Of a DNA stretch of 64,000 bases, positions 43,055-52,128 are shown one piece after another. Source of the DNA: Verrucomicrobiales bacterium (GTDB taxonomy: Bacteria > Verrucomicrobiota > Verrucomicrobiia > Limisphaerales > J093); NCBI GenBank assembly GCA_015075445.1, contig JABTUJ010000031.1:60053-124052 (forward strand), written 5' to 3'. The translations under genes were made by a program, and so were the position numbers. The notes beneath the pieces are model-generated. The model made no database searches, was not told the origin of the DNA, and worked only from the letters and a program-made list of their open reading frames with translations. Each line of letters begins with the position of its first letter. Position 1 is the stretch's first letter.

Positions 43055-46000
43055 TCATGCTTCTGTCAAGGTCCACTCACGGCACTTCCCGCAGGCGGTC
43101 GTCCAGGCCCCAGATCCAGAGGCCGAGGGTCTCGTCGAAGCTGGCCTGCCGGATGACCGCACGGATGTTCCTGCGGAAGTCGGCCAGATGGCCGTCCAGG
43201 CCGTTCGAGGTGGGGGGTCAAAGACGGTCCTCGACGAAGCTGTGGTGGCCCGTGGTAATCTAGCGTAGTGGCTGTGCAGGACGATGGGTTGGGAGACGAG
43301 CCCGGTGAGGCGGGTTTCGATCCAGGCCTGGACGGGGGCGGTGTAGCCGGCGACGGGGCCGGTGGGGTTGGGCGGCCAGTAGAAGGCGGTTTCGATGGCA
43401 AGGCCCTTGCCAGAGGCGGCGCTGCTACGCAGGCTGCGGGGACACGTCTGTGGGGGCGCAGGAGACGTGTCCACGAGGGTTAGTGGTCCGGTCGCCCGAG
43501 GGTGAGCTGGGGGTGGCGTAGCGGGCCTGGAGCTGGAGGGCACCATCGGGAGAAAGCATGAGGGGCGTGCGAGGCCGCGATCCTCGGGCGTCACCGACGT
43601 GCGGAGCTGGAATCGGCGTGCGTCGACCGCTACCCTGTCCATTCGTCGAGGGTCTGCCGTCGCGGTGGTGCGCGTCGGTCGGAAAGGCGCCACCGCGGTG
43701 GCGCTCGGCTTGAGCAATCGCCGAGACGGCGGCAGAGGATCGGGCGGGGCTGTCGGAGGCGGAGGGGCGTCTGAAAGGTCCAGGAGACTTGAGCGGGGTG
43801 GGCGAAGACGTCGCCGTACCCGCCCCGAAGACGACCGCGCTTGCGTTCGAGCTGTGGCGGGCGTGGGGGCGGGCAAAATTACGGATCTGCCGCACCGGAA
43901 GCGTGGCGTCGGGCGCGCTTTGTCGGTACTCGAAATCGAGGGTGAGTCGACTGGCGGGGAACTCACCGTAGGCGCGAAGGCCTGGTCGAGCATCCGGAAC
44001 GTTTCACGCCAGTCGCTGGGCCAGGTGAAGACGCAGGGCGCTGAGGCAGAAGGCTGGATTGACGGAGGCAGAGAGGGTGGTGCCCCAGATAGCGCCGCGG
44101 ACGTCCTCGGGAGGGCGTTGGCCTGGGTGGTGACGGGGAGGGCGCCGCTTGGTGACGACGCCAACTGACCCAGCGTTCGTTGGGTTGGGTGCCGCGGCGG
44201 ATGGCGGCGGTGGCGACGCCGTTGGCGAGCTGGTGGGCTGGGCCGAGCAGGGACGAGGACCGCCATGCCGACGGTGGTTTCGTCGACGCGGTGGCGGAGG
44301 CGCTGGCGGTGGCAGAGGTCGTTGCAGAAGCTGGCGTAGACGCGGCGGAGGGCGCGGAAGACGCCGCGTTCTCGCTCGGTGGGATCGCAGGCGCTGGGGC
44401 CGTCGCGGTCGGCGTCGAGATCATCGGCGAGGCAACCGCTGTAGCTGTCGTAGAGGCCGGCGCCACTGAACTGTTCGCTGTCCTCGACATTGGTCGAGCT
44501 GCGGAAGCGGATGTTGCGGTCGGGGTCGAAGCCGGCGGTCTGGAGGATATCGAGGATGGCCGATTTTTGTGCGGGGCTGAAATCTGCGGTATCACGGATG
44601 AGTTCGCGGAGGCGGGCGAGGCGGTTCTGCAGATTGGCCATGTCGGGGGGCCAGGTGATGTCGTCGAGTTCGGCGTGGATGGTGGCGCGGAGGGTTTGGC
44701 CGTTGGGCAGGGTCTGGTCGAGATAGGCGTCCCAGAGATCGAAGGTGAAGGCGAGGGCGGGGGCGGGGGAATTGGTGGGGAGCGAGCGGCGGAGGAGGCC
44801 GAAGTTGGCGGCTTTGCCCCCGACATAGCGGATATCGGCGGGGCGGAGGTCGCCGGCGGGCAGGCTGAGGGTGCCGAGCGATGCTTTGCGGGTGAGTTCG
44901 AGGCGCGGGGGGACCTTTAGGGCGAGGATCTCGTTGCGTGTCGGTGGGGTGAGCTGGCCCTCGAGATTGACGGCTTTGACGGTGCAGGCGCCGAAGCTGA
45001 GGGTGGCGCGCAGGGCGACCTCCTGACCCGTCCAGGCACTCACCTCCTCGCGGGCTTCGGGGGCGGAGAGGAAGACGAAGGGGATGCCAAAGGACTGGGC
45101 GAGCAGCGCGACATGCGAGTTGGGGGTGGCGGGAGAGAGGGTGATCAGGCCAGCGAGGGGGGGCACCTCGGCTGGCACGTGGTCGGTGAGGAGGATGTCC
45201 TGCGGGCGGAGCCGGCCGTCGGTGTAAGCGGCACGGATGTCGCCGGCGGGCACCCAGACGAGCCGGCCGATGGCCCAACCGGGGGCGTAGCATTCGTCGG
45301 CGGTGACCCAGCGGGCGGCGGACGCGACGGTGATGCCGCGAGTGGCGAAGTAATCGCGGTGGGTATCGGCGACGGCTTGCTGTTCGAAGGTGGGGAAGTA
45401 GAAGAAGGACGCGGGGATGCGGGGCTCGATCACGGCGCGGACCTGGGCGAACCAGGTGGCGATGTCCTCGCGCGGGTAGGGGTCCTGGCCGACGAACTGC
45501 ACGCCGATCTCGGGCAGTTGGTCGGAAGGGGCGAAGAGGATGGCGCCCAGCAGGACCTGTTGGGGGTCGCGACGCAGGGACACCGCATCGAACTGGGCGC
45601 GCGAGAAGCCGCGGAAGGCAGGCAGCCGTTCGACGGCGAAGTCGTAGTGGAACGGGTATTTGGTGCTGTCCTGAAAGTAGACGCGATGCGGTTCGCTCTT
45701 GAGGATGGCGAACTTCAGCCAGCGGGGCTCGAAGCGGTCCCAGGCGGGCGGGGGCGAGAGCAGGGGGTCCTCCGGGAAGATGGCGTGGTTCTTCCAGTCA
45801 TCGGTGCTGGTACGGGGGGAGACGAGGGTGCGGTAGAAGTGCTGTCCGGTGGGCGCGCGCAGGTCGGGGAACTGGTGGAATGCCCCATGCAGGCGGGCCA
45901 GCTCGGACCACTGGACGAGGTCGTGTGACGCTTCGAGGCGGGCGAGGGCGAGGGGGGTGTTGGTTTGGGTCAAGCGGGCGCGGCCGAGGGGGTCGAAGCC

Positions 46001-46084
46001 CTCGAGGCGGAGGGGGGCGTGGGGTTCGGCGGCGAGGCCCAGGAGGCCTACGCCGAGCATCCCGGCGACGATTTTTCCTAGCAT
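43055..46084 (-). pseudogene. Secreted protein with PEP/pyruvate-binding (PPDK N-terminal-like) domain, 3' half heavily frameshifted
   Basis: From the start (46084, signal GMLGVGLLGLAAE) to about 44250 one frame is clean: a phosphohistidine-like segment (HVALLAQSFGIPFVFLSAPE) and then the ATP-grasp-type PEP-binding domain with YVGGKAANFGLLRRSLP and RFRSSTNVEDSEQFSGAGLY. Past 44250 recognisable pieces appear in alternating frames: HQLANGVATAAI, PVTTQANALP, EDVRGAIWGTTLSASVNP, ETAFYWPPNPTGPVAGYTAP, and the ancestral end SFDETLGLWIWGLDDRLREVP with stop at 43077. At least six frame changes lie within 1.2 kb, so the gene is not functional as assembled. Related proteins are secreted, of unknown role. 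Confidence 0.78.
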
Positions 46085-46115
46085 GGCATGGAATTAGCAG
46101 AACCCACGCCAATCG

Positions 46116-46883
46116 TCACGCCGACTTTCGCACCGCACCGTCGCTCTGCAGTTCGAGAACCACGGGGAAGACGTCCCGCTGGAAGCAGAAAGGCACATCC
46201 GGGTGCAAATCGCTGTGGGCCAGGAGCCGGCGGCCATTGCGCGAGTGGGTGGCGGCCTGGAGGAGGTGGGGGGCGAACGGGCGGTAGAGTTCGCGGGCGA
46301 TGTGGGCGGAGTCGGCGGCCGCGCGGTCACCGTAGGTGGGCCACAAGGCGTCGGCCAGGGCGCCGGCGGCCAGGGTGTCTTCGAACGCGGTCTGGTCGAG
46401 CGTGCCGCTACCCACCAGGAGCAGATGCGGGGGGAGATGCTGCTGGAGGTGGCGCGCCACGGCACCCAGGTTCAGGAAGGCGGCGGGCAAGACGCGGAGG
46501 GCGCCGGCGGCGGCGCAGGCGTGCAGCGCGCGGGTGCCGTTGGTGGTGGTCATGACCAGGTCTCTGCCCGCAACTCGCTCGGGGGTGAACTCGCGGGGGG
46601 AATTGCCGAGGTCGAACTCGCGGCCGCGGGTCAAGGCGGCGCTGATGCGAAGGCCATCCCGTTCCCCGGCGAGGAGGACGTCGGGATGGGTGCGGTGCCA
46701 GGCGAGGGCTTCGGCGATGTCAGTGACGGGGCGGACGGAGCGGGCGCTATGGGCGAGGGCGGTGACCATGGTGCTGGTGGCGCGGAGGATGTCGAAGACC
46801 ACACAGACCGTGTTGCCGAGGTCACGCTGATGGAGCGTCGCCAACTCCGCCGGGGCAAAGAGGACTTCCAGCGAACGTTGCAC
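46116..46883 (-). CDS. comB: 2-phosphosulfolactate phosphatase-like protein (ComB family)
   Basis: A 255-residue ComB-family protein. Typical stretches are VCVVFDILRATSTMVTALAH near the N-terminus, DVLLAGERDGLRI, FDLGNSPREFTPERVAGRDL and VMTTTNGTRALHACAAAG, which carry the Mg-binding and phosphate-binding residues of the family. In archaea ComB makes sulfolactate for coenzyme M; bacterial copies may act in sulfolactate metabolism. GTG at 46883 fits the family start. The frame continues upstream only through a repetitive AAGAGC array, which would add an Ala-Leu repeat and is not part of the protein. Confidence 0.88.
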   Translation of the reverse strand: MQRSLEVLFAPAELATLHQRDLGNTVCVVFDILRATSTMVTALAHSARSVRPVTDIAEALAWHRTHPDVLLAGERDGLRISAALTRGREFDLGNSPREFTPERVAGRDLVMTTTNGTRALHACAAAGALRVLPAAFLNLGAVARHLQQHLPPHLLLVGSGTLDQTAFEDTLAAGALADALWPTYGDRAAADSAHIARELYRPFAPHLLQAATHSRNGRRLLAHSDLHPDVPFCFQRDVFPVVLELQSDGAVRKSA

Positions 46884-47033
46884 GGGGGGCGAGACTGTGG
46901 GGAGGGGGCGGGGTGGACAACTAGAATTCTTGCTCTTGCTTCTGCTCCCGTCCGATCGCACTTGAACCCCACGAATCTCCCGAGCGACTGGGCAAGGAAC
47001 CGCTGGCCTACCGGACATCCGGCGGGATCTGGG

Positions 47034-47095
47034 AGCAAGAGCAAGAGCAAGAGCAAGAGCAAGAGCAAGAGCTGGAGCTGGGGCTGGAGCTGGAG
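47034..47095. repeat. Hexanucleotide AGCAAG/AGCTGG tandem repeat
   Basis: About six AGCAAG units (47034-47072) pass into AGCTGG-like units to 47095. A short inverted counterpart (TTGCTCTTGCTTCTGCTCCC) lies at about 46931-46950, so the two can pair across about 80 bases. The region is between the divergent comB gene and the membrane-protein gene at 47333. Confidence 0.75.
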
Positions 47096-47332
47096 ACTCT
47101 GCGTCGAGCATGGGATTCGGTCGTTCGACGCTTCCCTGGAAACGCGCCGGGATCAGTGCCGAAAGGTGAGTTCAGAAGGGGGTGGCGACCGGGCGGGTGG
47201 CAGCCGGATGCGGAAATGGGTTGCGTTTGGGGCGCGGCGGTCTTGGATTGCGGCGAACCGGCGGTGGTGGGATGGGCTTTCGCGCGAGGCGAACGGGTGG
47301 GGCGGGGCGTCGGTGGATGCAGAACGCGGGCT

Positions 47333-47815
47333 ATGACCTGGCTTCAATGGGCGGAAGCCCTCAGCTACATCGTCACGATCTTCGGCCTGCCGATGGCCAT
47401 TCTGGTGTTCATGTATGAGCAGCGGCGGGAGCGGCAGAACGAGGAGGAGGAGCTGTATCAGCGGTTGTCGGACGAGTACACGAGCTTCCTGAAGCTGGTG
47501 TTGACCAATCCGGACCTGCAGTTGCTGCGGAAGGGTGCGCCTGACCAACCGCTGACGGACGAGCAACAGGAGCGCAAGTTGGCGATCTTCAACATCCTGG
47601 TCTCGCTGTTCGAGCGGGCCTACATCCTGGTTTACGACGAGCGTATGGACCGACAAACGCAGCGGTTGTGGCTTTCGTGGGAGGATTACATGCGCGAGTG
47701 GTGTCAGCGGCGCGACTTCCGCGAGGCGTTGCCCGAGTTGCTGCAAGGTGAGGATGAAGATTTCCGCGCGCACATCCAAGGCATGGCTGCGGCCGAGGCG
47801 AGGAGGGGGCGGTGA
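47333..47815 (+). CDS. Small membrane-anchored protein of unknown function
   Basis: A 160-residue protein with one N-terminal membrane helix (ALSYIVTIFGLPMAILVFMY), then a charged helical cytoplasmic part: RRERQNEEEELYQRLSDEYT, FLKLVLTNPDLQLL, FNILVSLFERAYILVYDERM, LWLSWEDYMREWCQRRDFRE. This plan resembles DUF4760-like proteins. The ATG at 47333 is chosen because the upstream frame is Gly/Arg-rich. The partial protein at 1-201 has the same plan. Its stop lies 50 bases before the start chosen for the beta-helix gene. Confidence 0.82.
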   Translation: MTWLQWAEALSYIVTIFGLPMAILVFMYEQRRERQNEEEELYQRLSDEYTSFLKLVLTNPDLQLLRKGAPDQPLTDEQQERKLAIFNILVSLFERAYILVYDERMDRQTQRLWLSWEDYMREWCQRRDFREALPELLQGEDEDFRAHIQGMAAAEARRGR

Positions 47816-47865
47816 GGGCGCGGCCGCGGGTGAAGCCGGGTGGGGGCGGGTGCGTCCAAGCCAGC

Positions 47866-50049
47866 ATGTTGCGTGACGAGTTCCCCGAACGGCTGTGTTG
47901 GGTTCGCCGGCGGCTCCTGGGCTGCCGGGCGGTGTTAGTGGCGACCCTGGCGTATGGGATGACGCTGGTGGGGCGGCCGGATTTCTACGTGGCGCCGGGG
48001 GGGTCGGTCGGGCATCCCGGCACCGAGGCCAAGCCCTTTGCGACCCTGGAAGCGGCCCGGGACGCGGTGCGGGGTTTGCAGCGGAGCCGGCCGACGGAGC
48101 CGGGGGGAGGGGTGACCGTGTGGTTGCGGGGCGGGGACTTCGTGCGGCACGCAGCGCTCGAGTTGAACTCGGCGGACAGCGGGACGGCCGAGTCACCCGT
48201 GGTGTGGCGCGCGTACCCGGGTGAGCGACCGCGCCTGCTGGGCGGGCGGGTGTTGACGGGGTTTGTGCCGGTGACCGATCCGGCGGTGCAGGAGCGCCTG
48301 AGCGAAACGGCGCGGGAACGGGTGCGGGTGCTCGACCTCGCGTCGATGGGTCTCACGAACTTGAGCGTGATGAAGTCGCGGGGTTTTGGCCGTCCGCTCA
48401 CCCCGGCGCACCACGAGTTGTTTTATGGCGGCCGGCCGTTGACGCTGGCGCGCTGGCCTGACGAGGGGGCGTTTACGACGATCGCCGGGTTTCCGGCCGG
48501 GACCGCGCGCGGGGACGATCACGGCGGTCAGCTTGGCGGTCTGGAAGCCGGGTTCCACTACGAGGGGGATCGGCCGCGCCGGTGGCGCGACACGCGCGAT
48601 CTGTGGGTGCACGGCTACTGGGCCTGGGACTGGGCGAACTCCTACGAGCAGGTGGTCACGCTGGATTTGGAGGAACGCCGGGTGATCACGGCCCCGCCGC
48701 ACGGACTGTACGGTTTCCGCAAAGGGCAGAGGTTCTACTTCCTGAACGTGCTTGAAGAACTCGACCGGCCGGGCGAGTGGTTTCTGGACCGCCACGCCGG
48801 GCGGCTGTATCTCTGGCCGCCGGAAGAGGCGACGGGGAGCGACGGGGCGCCGCCCGAGGTGGTGCTTTCGGTGTGCGAGGCGCCGCTGCTCCGGATGGTC
48901 GATGTGTCGCACGTGACCGTGCAAGGTCTGGTGTTCGAGGCGACGCGAGGCAGCGGCATCGAGATCCGCGGGGGGGCGAGCAACCGGGTGGCGGGGTGCG
49001 TGATTCGCAACGTGGGGAACTATGGCATTCGGATCCAAGGCGGGGTGGGGCACGGCGTGCGTTCCTGCGACGTGTGGGATACGGGTGATGGCGGCGTGGA
49101 TCTGAGCGGGGGAGATCGGCAGACGCTGACGCCGGCGGGGCATTTCGTGGAGAACTGCCACTTCCAGCGTCAGGGACGCTGGTCCAAGTGCTACGTGCCG
49201 GCGATCCACATGGTGGGGGTGGGGCTGCGCGCTGCGAACAACCTGATTCACGACCACCCGCACTGCGCGATCCTGTATGGGGGCAACGACCACCTCATCG
49301 AGCGGAACGAGATTCACCACATCGCACTGGAGACCGGCGATGTGGGCGCAATTTATACGGGTCGCGACTACACGTATCGGGGCAACCGGATCCGGCACAA
49401 TTTGATCCATCACACGGGGGGTGTGGGGATGGGCTCGATGGGGGCGTACATGGATGACTGTGTCAGCGGCACCGAGATCGCCGGGAACATTTTCTACCGG
49501 GTCCAGCGCGCGGCGTTTCTGGGGGGCGGCCGGGACCATCTCGTGGTCAACAACATTTTCGTGGACTGCAACCACGCGGTGGAAGTGGACGGGCGCGGAC
49601 TGGATGGCTCGCCGGTCTGGCGGGGGATGGTGCACGACACGATGCGCAAGCGCCTGGCGGATGTGCCGCTGACCCTCTATCGGGAGCGGTATCCAGCGTT
49701 GAAGTCGCTGGATGCCTGGTACGGTCCACCGGGAGGGCCGGCGCTCACGGGGGACGCCTTCCGCGGGGTGCCGCCGGAGGACAACGTCGTGGCGCGGAAT
49801 GTGTGCATCGGGAAGTGGCTGCACATCTACTGGCACGCGAAACCGGAGCATGTGCGGGTGGAGAACAACCTGACGAACGCGGTCGCGAGTTTCCGGCGTG
49901 CCCCGGGGGATCCGCCGAAGGCCACGGACTTCGATCTGGCGGAGGATTCGCCGGCGTGGGCGCTGGGTTTCGAGCGGATTCCGACCGAAGAGATGGGGCT
50001 GCAGTCGGACGAACTGCGGGAGAACCTCGCGCGCACCCGACGTCCATGA
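47866..50049 (+). CDS. Secreted right-handed parallel beta-helix protein
   Basis: A 727-residue exported protein (signal GCRAVLVATLAYGMTLVG). It begins with the DUF1565-type start FYVAPGGSVGHPGTEAKPFA and TLEAARDAVRGLQRS. A central domain (FYGGRPLTLARWPDEGAFTT, VHGYWAWDWANSYEQV) precedes the beta-helix repeats (VTVQGLVFEATRGSGIEIRG, NRVAGCVIRNVGNYGIRIQG, AANNLIHDHPHCAILYGGND, VVNNIFVDCNHAVEVDGRG). This architecture occurs in secreted polysaccharide-processing proteins. No catalytic residues can be fixed by eye. The stop overlaps the DUF98 gene start (ATGA). Confidence 0.9.
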   Translation: MLRDEFPERLCWVRRRLLGCRAVLVATLAYGMTLVGRPDFYVAPGGSVGHPGTEAKPFATLEAARDAVRGLQRSRPTEPGGGVTVWLRGGDFVRHAALELNSADSGTAESPVVWRAYPGERPRLLGGRVLTGFVPVTDPAVQERLSETARERVRVLDLASMGLTNLSVMKSRGFGRPLTPAHHELFYGGRPLTLARWPDEGAFTTIAGFPAGTARGDDHGGQLGGLEAGFHYEGDRPRRWRDTRDLWVHGYWAWDWANSYEQVVTLDLEERRVITAPPHGLYGFRKGQRFYFLNVLEELDRPGEWFLDRHAGRLYLWPPEEATGSDGAPPEVVLSVCEAPLLRMVDVSHVTVQGLVFEATRGSGIEIRGGASNRVAGCVIRNVGNYGIRIQGGVGHGVRSCDVWDTGDGGVDLSGGDRQTLTPAGHFVENCHFQRQGRWSKCYVPAIHMVGVGLRAANNLIHDHPHCAILYGGNDHLIERNEIHHIALETGDVGAIYTGRDYTYRGNRIRHNLIHHTGGVGMGSMGAYMDDCVSGTEIAGNIFYRVQRAAFLGGGRDHLVVNNIFVDCNHAVEVDGRGLDGSPVWRGMVHDTMRKRLADVPLTLYRERYPALKSLDAWYGPPGGPALTGDAFRGVPPEDNVVARNVCIGKWLHIYWHAKPEHVRVENNLTNAVASFRRAPGDPPKATDFDLAEDSPAWALGFERIPTEEMGLQSDELRENLARTRRP

Positions 50050-50651
50050 CATCGGACGCCGCTGGCACGCTCGCGGTGGGCGGGCCGACGCCCGGGACGG
50101 GGTCGATGTTGTATCCGCTGGACGCGTTCTATGCGCGCGAGCGCCGGGCTTTGCCGCGGATCGATGTGCTGCCGGGGGAAGCCGTGCCGGAACCCTACCG
50201 AAGTCTGCTGGTGCATGAGCGGGACATGACGCCCACGCTTGAGGCGCACTACGGGTGCGACATCCACATCGAGGTGTGGGGACGGGAGCGTCGGGGCGAG
50301 GCCTACTATCGCGAGGTGGTGCTGCGGCTGGACCACGATCAACGGCCGGTCGAATTTGGGGCCAACCACGTGCATCTGGCGCGCTTCGATCCCGAAGTGA
50401 GGCGTCTGATCCTCGACGAGTACCTGCCGCTGGGGCACATCCTGAAGATGCGCGGGGTGCCCCACGTTGGTCGTCCGCTGGCCTACCTGCGGATCGAGTC
50501 GGACGACCTGATCAACCGTGCTTTCCGGCTGCGGGGCCGGCACACGCTTTACGGCCGTCGGAACACCCTGCGTGACATGTCCGGGCGGCCGTTGTCGGAC
50601 ATCATCGAAATCCTGCCGCCGGTCGATGGAACGAACGTGCGGAACCTCTGA
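50046..50651 (+). CDS. DUF98-family protein, chorismate-lyase-like fold
   Basis: A 201-residue protein resembling the DUF98 (chorismate pyruvate-lyase-like) family: SLLVHERDMTPTLEAHYGCD, REVVLRLDHDQRPVEFGANH, and FDPEVRRLILDEYLPLGHIL. The family includes mycobacterial chorismate pyruvate-lyase, which makes 4-hydroxybenzoate, but many members have unknown substrates. No signal peptide. The start overlaps the beta-helix stop, and the ceramidase-like gene follows 4 bases after its stop, so the three form an operon. Its link to secreted enzymes is unexplained. Confidence 0.72.
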   Translation: MTSDAAGTLAVGGPTPGTGSMLYPLDAFYARERRALPRIDVLPGEAVPEPYRSLLVHERDMTPTLEAHYGCDIHIEVWGRERRGEAYYREVVLRLDHDQRPVEFGANHVHLARFDPEVRRLILDEYLPLGHILKMRGVPHVGRPLAYLRIESDDLINRAFRLRGRHTLYGRRNTLRDMSGRPLSDIIEILPPVDGTNVRNL

Positions 50652-50655
50652 GCCT

Positions 50656-52059
50656 ATGAATCGCGTTGGAATGACAGGTCGAAACCTCGTGCGGCGGACG
50701 GGATTGTGGCTGGGGCTGGGCGTTGGCGTGGGCGCTCTGGGTGTCCTGGCAGCCCCGGTCTCGGTCGAAGTGGGCCTCGCGGTGCGGGACGTCTCGCCGG
50801 AACTGCCGATCCGGTTGGCCGGGTATGCCGGGCGGCAGCAGCCGGCGGACCGTGCCGAGCACCCCTTGCTGGTGCAGGCCCTGGCGTTGCGGAATCCGAC
50901 GGGTGAACGGTTTGTGTTCGTGGCGTTGGACAACTGCGAAGTGAGCGGGGAGTTCATGGCGCCGGTGCTGCAGCAGTGCCGCGAGCGCTATCAGTTGCCG
51001 CGCGGTGCGGTGGCGGTCGTGTCAAGCCACACGCACTCCGCGCCGGTGCTGGAGAGCACGCTGACGGACATGACGCAGCCGACGACGCCGGAGCGCGAGC
51101 AGATCGTGCGCTACAGCCGGCGGCTGCAGCAGGAGTTGGTTGCGGTGGTGGGGGCGGCCCTGGAGACGTTCGAGCCGGCGACGCTCGAGCACGGGTTGGG
51201 GCGGGCCACGTTCGCGATGAACCGCCGGGTTTACCGGGGGGATCAGGTGGTGTTTGGCGACAACCCGGACGGACCCGTGGACTGGGACGTGCCTGTGCTG
51301 CGCATCCGCCGACCCGACGGTGCGGTGCGGGCGATCGTGTTTGGGTATGCGTGCCACGGCACGAGCGTGCGCGGGGGGGAAGACTGGCACGTGGTCTCGG
51401 GGGAGTACATGGCCTATGCGCGACAGCATCTCGAGGCGATGCATCCAGGGGCGGTGGCGCTCTATCTGACCGGGATGGGCGCGGACATCGATCCGGCGCC
51501 GCGCGGAAGGTTGCTGGACGCGCGTCGCCACGGCTTGCAGTTGGCGGGAGCGGTGCTCGGGGTGTTGGACCGCCCCATGCGGCCGGTGCGCGGTGGTTTT
51601 CGAATGGCGTACGACGAAGTGGAATTGCCGTTCGTTCCGCCGCCGGGACGCGATCGGCTGGAAGCGGATGCCCGGAGTGCGGACGTGCATGTGCGGCAGC
51701 GGGCGGAGGCTTACCTGAAGCGGATGGACGCCGGGCAACCGGTGCCGCGCGCGGTGCGGTTGCCGGTGGCGGTGGTGCGCGTGGGTGAGGATCTGACGTT
51801 CCTGCTGGCGGGGGGCGAGGTGGTGGTGGATTACGCGCGCCGGTGGAAGCGGTTGCTCGCGCAGGACCACCCCTGGCCGGTGGGCTATGCCTACGAAGTG
51901 CCCTGCTACATCCCGTCGGTGCGGTTGCTCAAGGAAGGCGGGTACGAGGCTGACTCCTCCTTCATCTACTACGGCTTCTACGGGCCCTTTGACGCGAGCA
52001 TCGAGGATCGCCTGGTGGACGGGGTGAGCGCCCTGGTGAGCGGGCTGCGGGGTCCGTGA
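50656..52059 (+). CDS. Neutral/alkaline ceramidase-like protein, exported
   Basis: A 467-residue protein with a signal peptide (LWLGLGVGVGALGVLAAP) and the neutral ceramidase N-terminal fold: VEVGLAVRDVSPELPIRLAG at the start, FVALDNCEVSGEF, the metal motif VVSSHTHSAPVLES, YACHGTSVRG and LYLTGMGADIDPAPRG. The His residues in SHTHSAP and CHGT are the likely zinc ligands. True ceramidases cleave the amide bond of ceramides; this shorter form lacks the C-terminal Ig-like domain and may act on another lipid or amide. It directly precedes squalene-hopene cyclase. Confidence 0.88.
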   Translation: MNRVGMTGRNLVRRTGLWLGLGVGVGALGVLAAPVSVEVGLAVRDVSPELPIRLAGYAGRQQPADRAEHPLLVQALALRNPTGERFVFVALDNCEVSGEFMAPVLQQCRERYQLPRGAVAVVSSHTHSAPVLESTLTDMTQPTTPEREQIVRYSRRLQQELVAVVGAALETFEPATLEHGLGRATFAMNRRVYRGDQVVFGDNPDGPVDWDVPVLRIRRPDGAVRAIVFGYACHGTSVRGGEDWHVVSGEYMAYARQHLEAMHPGAVALYLTGMGADIDPAPRGRLLDARRHGLQLAGAVLGVLDRPMRPVRGGFRMAYDEVELPFVPPPGRDRLEADARSADVHVRQRAEAYLKRMDAGQPVPRAVRLPVAVVRVGEDLTFLLAGGEVVVDYARRWKRLLAQDHPWPVGYAYEVPCYIPSVRLLKEGGYEADSSFIYYGFYGPFDASIEDRLVDGVSALVSGLRGP

Positions 52060-52128
52060 GCGGGCAAACGGTTGGACGGCGCTTCGATGCTTTACAGTCC
52101 GCGTCGTTCCGGCGCAAATAGTCGGCCC

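Noticed and set aside
46884..47111. N-terminal extension of ComB with an Ala-Leu repeat
   Set aside because: The extension is the translation of the AGCAAG repeat array; the family start fits the GTG at 46883.
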